Below are positions 34,022 to 42,176 of a stretch of DNA of 64,000 nucleotides, piece by piece; position 1 is the first letter of the stretch, and every line of letters starts with the position of its first letter. This DNA comes from Thalassospira sp. MCCC 1A01428 (lineage in GTDB: Bacteria; Pseudomonadota; Alphaproteobacteria; Rhodospirillales; Thalassospiraceae): assembly GCF_002115825.1 (NCBI RefSeq), contig NZ_JFJZ01000004.1, positions 1 through 64,000 on the forward strand, written 5' to 3'. The notes under the pieces were generated by a model. That model was not told the DNA's origin and made no database searches. It saw only the letters and a program-made list of their open reading frames with translations. The translations under genes were made by a program, and so were the position numbers.

Positions 34022-34873
34022 GGCCATAACATCGGCATCACCGCCCAGTTGTCGGGCCAGAATATAGGCATTCCCGGCGCATGGCATACCGGCATATAAA
34101 ACCCCCATTGCCAGCACCATGCCGTCAATCCCGGCAAGGTGCAGGGCAATGCCCGTGATCAGCGGTAAAAAGGTCAGCTTGACCAGATTGCTAAAGGCGA
34201 TTGCCCCCAACGAGCGACGGTCGAGTACAAATTTAAGCCCCGCCCCAACCGACAGCAGGCTGAGCGGCAAGGCCGCGGTTTTAAGCAGGGATGCCGTGTT
34301 TTCAATTGGCAACGGGATGTGAATATTGGCGATGTTTAAAATTGCCCCGGCCCCGGCGGCCAGAATGATGGGGTTTTTGGCAAGACCAATGGCAATGCGT
34401 TTAAAATTGCCGCCCCGGCCATTAAGCGCATTTAGCACCACCACAGCCAGAATATTGGTAACAATCACCATCACGGCGATAAACACAATCGCCAGTGCCA
34501 GCCCGTCGCGGCCAAACAGGGCTTCGGCAACGGCGAGCAAAACATAGCTGTTATAGCGGACCGATCCCTGAAATATCGATGTGAAAAGCGGCGTGTTTTT
34601 GGTGATAACACGGCGAAATATCAACATGCTGGCCGCCAGCACCAGTGTTGCCACCATGGTAATGACAACGGCGGTGCCGGCATGGCCGGTGCTGAAATCG
34701 GCATGGTAAATGCCGATCATTAACAAGGCCGGCAACAGCAAATAATATGTCAGCCGGTCAATTCCCGCCCAAACCTCGCCACTTTGGATCAGGTATTTTT
34801 TAAGCACGGCGCCGACAATGATGGTGGCAAAAATCGGAAAAATGGCGGCGATCAGGGTATAGGCAAAAGACAT
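33947..34873 (-). CDS. AEC-family (auxin efflux carrier-like) transporter
   Basis: A 308-residue membrane protein with about ten helices in two inverted halves. Typical segments are IFATIIVGAVLKKYLIQSG near the N-terminus, LARNPIILA-like GLAKNPIILAAGAGAILN in the centre and GMPCAGNAYILARQLGGDAD near the end. Bacterial AEC proteins export or import dicarboxylates and similar organic acids. Monocistronic; 66 bp downstream of the methylglyoxal synthase gene on the same strand, so read-through is possible. Confidence 0.88.
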   Translation of the reverse strand: MSFAYTLIAAIFPIFATIIVGAVLKKYLIQSGEVWAGIDRLTYYLLLPALLMIGIYHADFSTGHAGTAVVITMVATLVLAASMLIFRRVITKNTPLFTSIFQGSVRYNSYVLLAVAEALFGRDGLALAIVFIAVMVIVTNILAVVVLNALNGRGGNFKRIAIGLAKNPIILAAGAGAILNIANIHIPLPIENTASLLKTAALPLSLLSVGAGLKFVLDRRSLGAIAFSNLVKLTFLPLITGIALHLAGIDGMVLAMGVLYAGMPCAGNAYILARQLGGDADVMASIVTIETLLSALSISVIAAILTVN

Positions 34874-34939
34874 GGGGCGCCTATTGGTTGGATTTATGTC
34901 AGGTGGGGCGGTGACGGGGATCGGGCGTATTTTGCCAGG

Positions 34940-35386
34940 TCAAAGTTTGCGATTGGTATAATCGGCAAAGGCCTGTTCGGGGGAATGACCACGATATTGC
35001 TCGCAGATTTCCTCGAATTTCGGATTGCTGATCAAAAGGTCGGCGGTACTGCGATTGCAGGCAATGGGAACTTCATACATGTTTGCCAGCCGGATCAAGG
35101 CGCGCACATCAACATCGTGGGGTTGGGGTGTCATCGGATCGGTAAAGAAAAACATGGCCTGTAATTCGCCATGCGCAATCATGGATCCCAGTTGCTGATC
35201 ACCGCCAAACGGGCCACTTTTTAACGGAAAAATATCAAGGTCGGGAAAGCGTTCCAAAAGAACACGTCCGGTCGTCCCGGTGGCAAAGATGCGGGCATCG
35301 GCAAACTGGTCTTTATGGGTTTCCAGCCACTCTGCCATTTCGCGTTTGCGACGGTCATGGGCGACAACTCCGATTGATAAGGTCAT
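34940..35386 (-). CDS. mgsA: Methylglyoxal synthase
   Basis: A 148-residue cytoplasmic enzyme converting dihydroxyacetone phosphate to methylglyoxal and phosphate, a bypass of lower glycolysis under phosphate limitation or sugar-phosphate stress. The start ATG 35386 is preceded by AGGAG seven bases upstream and gives MTLSIGVVAHDRRK, containing the substrate-binding His. Further signatures are ATGTTGRVL, the catalytic Asp in LKSGPFGGDQQLGSMI, FFFTDPMTPQPHDVDVRAL and CNRSTADLLI. Length equals the E. coli enzyme. Confidence 0.95.
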   Translation of the reverse strand: MTLSIGVVAHDRRKREMAEWLETHKDQFADARIFATGTTGRVLLERFPDLDIFPLKSGPFGGDQQLGSMIAHGELQAMFFFTDPMTPQPHDVDVRALIRLANMYEVPIACNRSTADLLISNPKFEEICEQYRGHSPEQAFADYTNRKL

Positions 35387-35473
35387 GGCAATGCTCCTGG
35401 GAACGATACAGTTGTTCTTATTAAGCATATAATGCGTCGAATGGTCACGCGGCATTGCAAATAAGGGGGGTAA

Positions 35474-36745
35474 ATGACGGTTGATTTTAAAGGTAACTTT
35501 GCACTGGCGATGATCGTAACCGGGGCCGTCATGGTTTCTGGCTGTGGCCTGATTACAAGTGTGCAGGCAGCCGAGAAGGCCACGCGGCCTTTTCCCTGGC
35601 ACCAAACCTATGCCGCCGGTGCGCTATTTCCGTCGCGCTGGACCGCGCAAGAACGCGATGCGGATGTTGCGGAATTTTACCAGCAATGGAAAGCCGATTA
35701 TGTGCGCAAGGTTGAGGTCACAAACGGCGACGGGGTGCAATATCGGGTGACTTTTGGTCATGATGAAGCCGGACGCACCGTGTCGGAAGGGCAGGGATAT
35801 GGCATGATCATCACCGCGCTGATGGCAGGGGTGGACCCGGATGCCAAGCCCCTGTTTGATGGCATGTGGCGTTTTGCCCGCCAATGGCCCAGCGATGGAG
35901 ACCCCCGCCTGATGGGGTGGCAAATTCCGCCTGATCCCAAGAGAAACGACAATGCCTTTGACGGCGATGCCGACATTGCCTTCGCCCTGTTATTGGCCGC
36001 CGATCAGTGGCAGCAACCGGCCTATTTGCAGGCGGCCCGCGAAGTGATTGCGGGAATTGCAGAAAGCACAATTGGACCAGACAGTTTATTGCCCTTGCTG
36101 GGCGACTGGGTGGAACCGAACGGCGAGGAATATGACCAATGGGGAACGCGCCCGTCTGATTTTATGCCGGGTCATTTTGCCGCCTTTGGCCGGGCAACGG
36201 GGGATCCGTTATGGACGCAGGTGCGAAATCGGGTGCTGGATGTTTCCAGCGCGTTGCAACAGGAGGTTTCGCCGCGGACCGGGTTGCTGCCCGATTTTGC
36301 TATTGTCGAACCTGATGGCACCGTCCATGCCGCGCCGCCGAAATATCTGGAGGGGTATTATGATGGTGCGTATTATTTTAATGCAGCCCGCGTGCCGTGG
36401 CGCATGGCCAGTGATGCCTTGTTGGAAAATGATACAAAAGCCGCAACCATTGCCCGGCGTATGGCAACATGGATGCGTATACGGGTCAAAGGCGATCCGG
36501 GCAAAATTCAGTCGGGATATTTGCTAAGCGGGTTGCCGCTTCCCTATGAAACCGAAAACAGTACCTTGTTTGTTGCGCCAATGGCGGTGGCATCCATGTT
36601 GCTGCCCGATGGGCAGGAATGGCTGAATGATATGTATGCCAATATCCGCGACCGTCATATGGACTATTACGAGGATAGCGTGACGTTACTGTGTTTGCTG
36701 GTGTTGTCAGGGAATTTCTGGTCGCCGTCGGGCGCGTTGGAATAA
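35474..36745 (+). CDS. Glycoside hydrolase family 8 endoglucanase-like protein
   Basis: A 423-residue exported GH8 enzyme, hydrolysing beta-1,4-glucan such as cellulose. The catalytic acid lies in VSEGQGYGMIITALMAG and the nucleophile-side Asp in NAFDGDADIAFALLLAADQW. The N-terminus has a hydrophobic signal with lipobox-like VSGC at about residue 23 and a later AQAAEK-like site, so it is either a lipoprotein or periplasmic. A strong ribosome site (AAGGGGGG) precedes ATG 35474. GH8 enzymes of this size (BcsZ) usually belong to cellulose-synthesis operons; no bcs gene is present in the window. Confidence 0.88.
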   Translation: MTVDFKGNFALAMIVTGAVMVSGCGLITSVQAAEKATRPFPWHQTYAAGALFPSRWTAQERDADVAEFYQQWKADYVRKVEVTNGDGVQYRVTFGHDEAGRTVSEGQGYGMIITALMAGVDPDAKPLFDGMWRFARQWPSDGDPRLMGWQIPPDPKRNDNAFDGDADIAFALLLAADQWQQPAYLQAAREVIAGIAESTIGPDSLLPLLGDWVEPNGEEYDQWGTRPSDFMPGHFAAFGRATGDPLWTQVRNRVLDVSSALQQEVSPRTGLLPDFAIVEPDGTVHAAPPKYLEGYYDGAYYFNAARVPWRMASDALLENDTKAATIARRMATWMRIRVKGDPGKIQSGYLLSGLPLPYETENSTLFVAPMAVASMLLPDGQEWLNDMYANIRDRHMDYYEDSVTLLCLLVLSGNFWSPSGALE

Positions 36746-36782
36746 TTCATGTTTTGGGTCATATATGGCTTGAACGCGGTTT

Positions 36783-37184
36783 TCAGGTGTCGCTGGTGGG
36801 CCATGTGCCCGCATGGATTAGATCGGAGCTGATATGTTGCATTTCCTCAACCACGCGGGCGACGACCGGGTTTTGCATTTTGATGCGACGAATCCCCAGC
36901 GAAACCTGTCGTGAAAGACTGGGTTCAAGCGGAATGGCACGAACGGTTTTTTGTGCCAGTTCGTCTGTTACGGCGCATTTTGCCAAAAGGCCAAAGCCCT
37001 CGCCTGCGGCAATCAGTTTGACCAGATGTGTGCTGGTATCAATTTCCATCCGAATGTCCAACCCCTTGCCCGAGGCGGCAAAGGCTTCGGCCTTGCCGAA
37101 AAGTTCGATACATCCGTTCGTGTGCGGCTGATTGCGTTGAACCCGGATGATATTGCCGCGTCCGATATTGGCGTGGAGGCACGA
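36783..37184 (-). pseudogene. LysR-family regulator, 5'-truncated remnant
   Basis: An open stretch of 134 codons reads as the C-terminal two thirds of a LysR effector-binding domain: KAEAFAASGKGLDIRMEIDT, then HLVKLIAAGEGFGLLAKCAV and RQVSLGIRRIKMQNPVVARV. The frame meets a stop at 37185-37187, just where the next gene begins, and no helix-turn-helix domain exists upstream. The remnant has been cut by whatever brought the hydrolase gene next to it. Confidence 0.75.
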
Positions 37185-37186
37185 TC

Positions 37187-38175
37187 ATGACGATGCCGTT
37201 ATGCAAAAACGAACCGAAAAATGTGACGATTTCGGAAATCAGCAGTTTTCACATTGGCGGCGAAACCGTTGAACTCAGCGACCAGCCCCGCCTGATGATG
37301 CGGGTTGCCGGTGAAGGCATGGCGCGCGAAGTTGATTTGAATGGGTCCTATGTTACCGGTCAGCTTTATACCAACCATGTGAAACTTGCTGCCCCGCGCC
37401 ATGCTGACCCGGTCATGTTCTGGCATGGCGGGGCGATGACCGGTGTCACCTGGGAAACAACGCCCGATGGCCGCCCGGGCTGGCAGTGGCTGTTTTTGCA
37501 GGCGGGTTATGACGTTATTGTCACCGATGCAGTGGAACGCGGCCGGGCATCGTGGTCGCCCTATCCGCAGATTTACGATACCGGGCCGGTTTTCCGTACC
37601 AAGGAAGAAGCCTGGAGCATGTATCGGGTTGGGACGCGTTCCGAGTTTGATGCCCGCATTCCGTTGACGGGCAGCGCTTTCCGGTGTCGGCATTTGATGC
37701 GCTGGCCGCCCAGCTTGTGCCGCGCTGGACCACCCATGACGATATGACCCTTGATGCCTATCAGGCGGCGTTGGAAAAGGTCGGGCCGGTGCATTTGGTG
37801 GCGCACAGCCAGGGGGGCTGGTTTGCGCTGAACATGGTGAAACGGGTGCCGCATCTGGTGAAATCGGTTGTGGTGATTGAACCTGCCGGTGCGCCGCAAC
37901 TGACAGCGGAAGATGTCGCCCGCATGGGGGATATTCCTCATTTGTTTATGTGGGGTGATTTCATCAACGAGGTGCCGTCCTGGAAAAAATACCGGAGCGC
38001 GACGGATCAGTATCGAGAGGTGTTGACTGCTGCGGGGAAAAGCAGCTGCGAAATGGATTTGCCGTTAATGGGCATTCGCGGCAACAGCCATGTTCCGATG
38101 ATGGATGACAATAGTGCCGATATTGCTACGATGATTGTTGGTTGGATGGCGCAAAACCAGGTTGCGGCAAAATAG
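37187..38175 (+). pseudogene. Alpha/beta hydrolase interrupted by a single frameshift
   Basis: Two overlapping frames together encode one esterase-like hydrolase of about 329 residues. The first part (from 37187, good GGAGG ribosome site) carries FWHGGAMTGVTWETTPDGRPG; the second part carries the nucleophile elbow VAHSQGGWFALN and the catalytic His in GNSHVPMMD. The shift lies at 37664-37665: adding one T to CCGTTGACGGG restores IPFDGQRFPVSAFDALAAQ in continuous frame. The downstream half has normal codon use, so the lesion is either very recent, an assembly error, or compensated. As written the first protein ends at 37747 without catalytic residues. Confidence 0.8.
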
Positions 38176-38207
38176 CGCGCCCTGGAAGCAGGACCATTAC
38201 ATTTTGC

Positions 38208-38243
38208 GGGGGATATAGCATTGGCTATATCCCCCCTTTTTTT
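38208..38243 (+). terminator. Rho-independent terminator after the broken hydrolase
   Basis: A perfect 12-bp stem GGGGGATATAGC / GCTATATCCCCC with a 4-base loop, followed by CTTTTTTT. It separates the hydrolase from the GH18 gene. Confidence 0.92.
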
Positions 38244-38316
38244 GATCACATTGCTTTTGATGGCGCGTCGAGGGGTGCTGTTTTGCATCAATCTTTCGCG
38301 ATAGAAGGGGGACGTT

Positions 38317-39246
38317 ATGAGAACGCCTGAAAATGTGATCTATACCGATAACGGTAATGCGCCGGTTTCCAAACTGGTTGGTACAGCCTGTACCATCGGG
38401 ATTCAAAGCTTTATATCACAGGTTGATTTTGCCAATGGTGTCTGTACGCTTCACGCAGACTGGCCTTTGCAATCGGCGATCAAGAACAACGATATTGAAA
38501 AGGCAAAGGAAGGCGGCAAGCGCAAAATTCTGGTCGCTGTGGGCGGCGCCACCTTTGATACGCCCTCCTGGAAGGGGTGTGCCGATAACCTGAATGCCTT
38601 TGTCGCGGCATTGGTCGAATTTGTCAAAGATCATAAATTTGACGGTATCGACATTGACTGGGAAGATACGACCGACCTGGTCTATATGGGCGATTCTGCC
38701 AAGAAAGAAGAGTGCTATGATGCGGTGGCGTTTCTGGTCAATCTGACCAAAAAACTACGTGCCAGCTTGCCTGCACCGCAATATATCATCACCCATGCGC
38801 CACAACCGCCCTATTTTGATCCGGCATTTTACGGTGGCACCTATATGCAGGTGACGAAGCTGGCGGGGGATGCGATCGACTATCTGAATATCCAATATTA
38901 CAACAATGAAAGCTTTGTTGGCACCACTGGCCCCGAACAGACGGCGAAAGTGGCGGGAACGGCGGGCTCATCGCCATATCCGACAAGTATTGTCGGCCTG
39001 GTCGGGCAGGGCTTGCCGGTGGAAAAGCTGTTGGTGGGGAAACCGACCTCTCCCGAAAATGCCGGAAGTGGTTTTTTGCCAGTTGGTGAATTTTGCGAGG
39101 ATGTCGTGGCCCCGCTGGTGCGCAAATATGGTGCGGATTTTGGCGGGGTGATGGGCTGGCAACTGGCGCAGTCACCCAATAGCACCGACCTTGAATATGA
39201 CTGGATCAGCACGGTTGCCGATGCCCTGACGGGGAATGCCGGATAA
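38317..39246 (+). CDS. Glycoside hydrolase family 18 protein (chitinase-like)
   Basis: A 309-residue TIM-barrel GH18 protein. The catalytic motif DGIDIDWED matches DxxDxDxE with the acid Glu, the SxGG-like strand is ILVAVGGATFD and QYYNNES supplies the strand-6 Tyr region; GVMGWQLAQ is the final barrel strand with Trp. AGGGGGA lies four bases before ATG 38317. No signal peptide or carbohydrate-binding module is present, unlike most secreted chitinases, so it either leaves by a non-Sec route or acts inside the cell on imported or endogenous N-acetylglucosamine glycans. Confidence 0.88.
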   Translation: MRTPENVIYTDNGNAPVSKLVGTACTIGIQSFISQVDFANGVCTLHADWPLQSAIKNNDIEKAKEGGKRKILVAVGGATFDTPSWKGCADNLNAFVAALVEFVKDHKFDGIDIDWEDTTDLVYMGDSAKKEECYDAVAFLVNLTKKLRASLPAPQYIITHAPQPPYFDPAFYGGTYMQVTKLAGDAIDYLNIQYYNNESFVGTTGPEQTAKVAGTAGSSPYPTSIVGLVGQGLPVEKLLVGKPTSPENAGSGFLPVGEFCEDVVAPLVRKYGADFGGVMGWQLAQSPNSTDLEYDWISTVADALTGNAG

Positions 39247-39293
39247 AACGCTAGCCCGCCAACAAGCGTCATCAGGTTATGTTGACCCAAACA

Positions 39294-39324
39294 AAAACGA
39301 CCGCCCCGAAAGGAGCGGCCGTTT
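39294..39324 (-). terminator. Terminator of the TCA-cycle gene cluster (after lpd)
   Basis: On the minus strand AAACGGCCGCTCC, a short loop and GGGGCGGTCGTTTTTG (with mismatch) form a hairpin ending in a T tract, 27 bp after the lpd stop. Confidence 0.85.
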
Positions 39325-39350
39325 GGCTGACAGGGTATATTTGTCAGAAA

Positions 39351-40757
39351 TTACATGTGGATCGCACGGTCATCGGCAGCCAAAGCGGCTTCCTTGACGG
39401 CCTCACCCAGGGCCGGGTGGGCATGGCAGGTGCGCGCGATGTCTTCGGCAGAAGCACCATATTCCATCGCCAGAACAACTTCGGCAATCAGGTCGCCAGC
39501 AGCCGGGCCGACAATGTGGCAACCGACGACGCGGTGCGTTTTCTTGTCTTCCAGGATTTTGACGAAACCTTCGGTGCTTTCCATTGCCTTGGCACGGCCA
39601 TTGGCGGTGAAGGGGAATTTGCCAACCGAATAGTCGACACCTTCGTCTTTCAGCTGCTCTTCGGTTTTGCCAACCGCCGCAACTTCCGGCCAGGTGTAAA
39701 CAACACCCGGGACCTTGCCGTAATCGACATGGCCTTCTTCACCGGCCAGCATTTCAGCCAGGGCGACACCGTCTTCTTCGGCTTTATGCGCCAGCATCGG
39801 ACCAACAATGGCATCGCCAATGGCGAAAATGCCCTGCACGTTGGTCTGGAAATGTTCGTCGGTTTTAACGCGACCGCGATCATCGAGCTCAACACCGGCA
39901 TTATCAAGGCCAAGGCCGGTGACAAACGGACGACGCCCGATGGCTACCAGAACAACGTCTGCCTTGACTTCTTCGGCATCACCCCCCTTGGAGGGTTCAA
40001 CCGTCAGCTTAACACCACCTTTGGCGGTTTTCGCACCGGTCACTTTATGACCCAGTTTGAAATCCAGGCCCTGTTTGGCAAAAATGCGCTGGGTCTGTTT
40101 GGCCAGTTCGCCATCCATACCGGGCAGAATACGGTCGAGATATTCGATAACCGTCACTTCCGAGCCCAGACGACGCCAGACGGAACCAAGCTCAAGCCCG
40201 ATCACGCCCGCACCGATGACAACCAGTTTCTTGGGAACAGATGACAGTTCCAAAGCACCGGTTGAGGAAACGATCTGTTTTTCATCGATTTCAACGCCGG
40301 GCAGCGGGGTTACTTCCGAGCCGGTTGCGATAACGATGTTTTTCGCGTTCAGGGTTTCTTCGCCGCCGTCAAGCAGGGCAACCTTAACCTCGGTTGCCGA
40401 GACGATTTCACCCGCACCCTTGACATAGGTAACCTTGTTTTTCTTGAACAGGAATTCGATGCCCTTGACGTTGGAATCAACCACCTTGTCCTTGCGGGCC
40501 ATCATCTTTTCAAGATTGACCTTCGGGGTATTGATGTCGATGCCGTGGGTATCGAAATGCTTGTCGGCTTCTTCAAACAGGTGTGAAGAATGCAGCAGGG
40601 CCTTTGACGGAATACATCCGACATTCAGGCAGGTGCCGCCCAGGGTGCCGCGTTTTTCAACGCAGGCAACCTTGAGGCCAAGCTGTGCGGCACGGATGGC
40701 GCATACATAACCGCCAGGTCCGCCGCCGATCACGACAATATCATAGGTCTCGCTCAT
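39351..40757 (-). CDS. lpd: Dihydrolipoyl dehydrogenase (E3)
   Basis: A 468-residue flavoenzyme that reoxidises dihydrolipoamide of the 2-oxoglutarate dehydrogenase complex using NAD. It has the FAD loop [20 protein letters not shown], the redox disulphide Cys43-Cys48 in [14 protein letters not shown], the NAD loop [20 protein letters not shown] and the C-terminal His-Glu pair in [14 protein letters not shown]. It is the last gene of the mdh-sucCDAB-lpd cluster, 24 bp after sucB, indicating dedication to the 2-oxoglutarate complex. A pyruvate-complex E3 is probably encoded elsewhere. Confidence 0.97.
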   Translation of the reverse strand: MSETYDIVVIGGGPGGYVCAIRAAQLGLKVACVEKRGTLGGTCLNVGCIPSKALLHSSHLFEEADKHFDTHGIDINTPKVNLEKMMARKDKVVDSNVKGIEFLFKKNKVTYVKGAGEIVSATEVKVALLDGGEETLNAKNIVIATGSEVTPLPGVEIDEKQIVSSTGALELSSVPKKLVVIGAGVIGLELGSVWRRLGSEVTVIEYLDRILPGMDGELAKQTQRIFAKQGLDFKLGHKVTGAKTAKGGVKLTVEPSKGGDAEEVKADVVLVAIGRRPFVTGLGLDNAGVELDDRGRVKTDEHFQTNVQGIFAIGDAIVGPMLAHKAEEDGVALAEMLAGEEGHVDYGKVPGVVYTWPEVAAVGKTEEQLKDEGVDYSVGKFPFTANGRAKAMESTEGFVKILEDKKTHRVVGCHIVGPAAGDLIAEVVLAMEYGASAEDIARTCHAHPALGEAVKEAALAADDRAIHM

Positions 40758-40781
40758 GAGTTCTTTGATCCTTTTGTCTGA

Positions 40782-42062
40782 TCAGATGTCGAGCAGGATG
40801 CGTTCCGGGTTCTCGATGCATTCTTTAACCCGCACGAGGAACGAAACAGCTTCGCGGCCGTCAATGACACGGTGATCGTAGGACAGGGCCAGATACATCA
40901 TCGGACGGATTTCAACCTTGCCATCAATGGCAACGGGGCGCATCTGGGTTTTGTGCATGCCCAGAATGCCCGACTGCGGCGCATTGAGGATCGGCGATGA
41001 CAGCAGGGAGCCGAAAACACCACCGTTGGAAATGGTGAAGGAGCCGCCTGACATTTCGTCCATGCCCAATTTGCCGTCACGCGCACGCTTGCCGAAATCG
41101 ACAATGGTGCTTTCCAGATCGGCAAAGGTTTTCTTTTCAGCCGAACGGATTACCGGAACAACCAGGCCCTGCGGGGTGCCAACGGCAACGCCGATGTCGC
41201 AGAAGTTTTTGTAAACAAAGCTGTCGCCGTCGATTTCGGCATTCACTGCCGGCCATTCGTTCAGCGCGGTTGTACAAGCCTTGATGAAGAAGGACATGAA
41301 ACCAAGTTTCACGCCGTGTTTCTTTTCAAAGCCGTCTTTGTATTTGTTACGGCACGCCAGAAGGTTGGTCATGTCGACTTCGTTATAGGTCGTCAACATG
41401 GCAGCCGTGTTCTGGGCTTCTTTCAGGCGGCGCGCAATGGTCTGGCGCAGCTTGGACATTTTAACCCGTTCTTCGCCTTCGCGCAGTTCGCGCTGGGGTT
41501 TCGGGCCTGCCGGTGCCGCCGGGGCCGGTGCAGCAGCACGCGGGGCCGGTTTGCCACCTTCAAGATAATCCAGAACGTCGCCCTTGGTCAGGCGGCCATC
41601 TTTGCCCGATGCCGGAATTTTCGAGGCATCAAGGTTGTTGTCTTCGACCAGTTTACGCACAGCCGGCGCCAGCGGGTGATCGGTGTTGGCGGACTGGGTT
41701 GCCGGTGCGCTTGCTGCTGCAGGAGCCGCCGGTTTGGCTTCTTCCTTGGGTGCAGGGGCAGCTTCTTCCTTCGCCGGAGCTTTGGCTTCAGCCGGGGCTT
41801 CTTCCTTGGCTGATGTTCCTTCAGCGCCTTCGCTGATCATGGCGATCAGGGCACCAACTTCAACTTCGTCGCCTTCACCAACAATCAGTTCGGCAATAGC
41901 GCCAGCAACCGGAGAGTTGACTTCAACCGTAACCTTGTCGGTTTCAAGTTCAACAATCGGTTCGTCAGCAGCAACAGTGTCGCCGACTTTTTTGTACCAT
42001 TTGGCAATGGTGGCTTCGCTAACAGATTCGCCCAACGCGGGAACTTTAACTTCAGTCGCCAT
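40782..42062 (-). CDS. sucB: Dihydrolipoyllysine succinyltransferase, 2-oxoglutarate dehydrogenase E2
   Basis: A 426-residue E2 subunit. Residues 1-78 form one lipoyl domain with the modified Lys43 in [12 protein letters not shown] long Ala/Pro/Lys/Glu linker leads to a peripheral subunit-binding domain ([20 protein letters not shown]), then a second Ala/Pro linker, and the catalytic core ends with [16 protein letters not shown], which has the active His and Asp. A single lipoyl domain fits the succinyltransferase rather than the acetyltransferase. AGGA precedes the ATG by five bases. A stem-loop separates it from sucA. Confidence 0.97.
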   Translation of the reverse strand: MATEVKVPALGESVSEATIAKWYKKVGDTVAADEPIVELETDKVTVEVNSPVAGAIAELIVGEGDEVEVGALIAMISEGAEGTSAKEEAPAEAKAPAKEEAAPAPKEEAKPAAPAAASAPATQSANTDHPLAPAVRKLVEDNNLDASKIPASGKDGRLTKGDVLDYLEGGKPAPRAAAPAPAAPAGPKPQRELREGEERVKMSKLRQTIARRLKEAQNTAAMLTTYNEVDMTNLLACRNKYKDGFEKKHGVKLGFMSFFIKACTTALNEWPAVNAEIDGDSFVYKNFCDIGVAVGTPQGLVVPVIRSAEKKTFADLESTIVDFGKRARDGKLGMDEMSGGSFTISNGGVFGSLLSSPILNAPQSGILGMHKTQMRPVAIDGKVEIRPMMYLALSYDHRVIDGREAVSFLVRVKECIENPERILLDI

Positions 42063-42140
42063 TTTTTCCTCGACCGTTTTTAAAAAGGCAGTGTGGGTCT
42101 GCCGATTTCAAATAAAAATATGTTGTGACCAGATCAGACC

Positions 42141-42170
42141 AGACAGGCAGGGAGTGGTCCCTGCCTGTCT
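42141..42170 (-). promoter_or_regulatory. Perfect 13-bp stem-loop between sucA and sucB
   Basis: AGACAGGCAGGGA / TCCCTGCCTGTCT with a 4-base loop, starting 7 bp after the sucA stop. No T tract follows on the minus strand, so transcription probably continues; an mRNA-processing or 3'-end protection role is likely. Confidence 0.75.
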
Positions 42171-42176
42171 GTGAAA

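Noticed and set aside
37107-37190. A plus-strand peptide VRVRLIALNPDDIAASDIGVEA that looks protein-like
   Set aside because: It runs opposite to the convincing LysR remnant and ends without a domain; taken as chance reading of the other strand.
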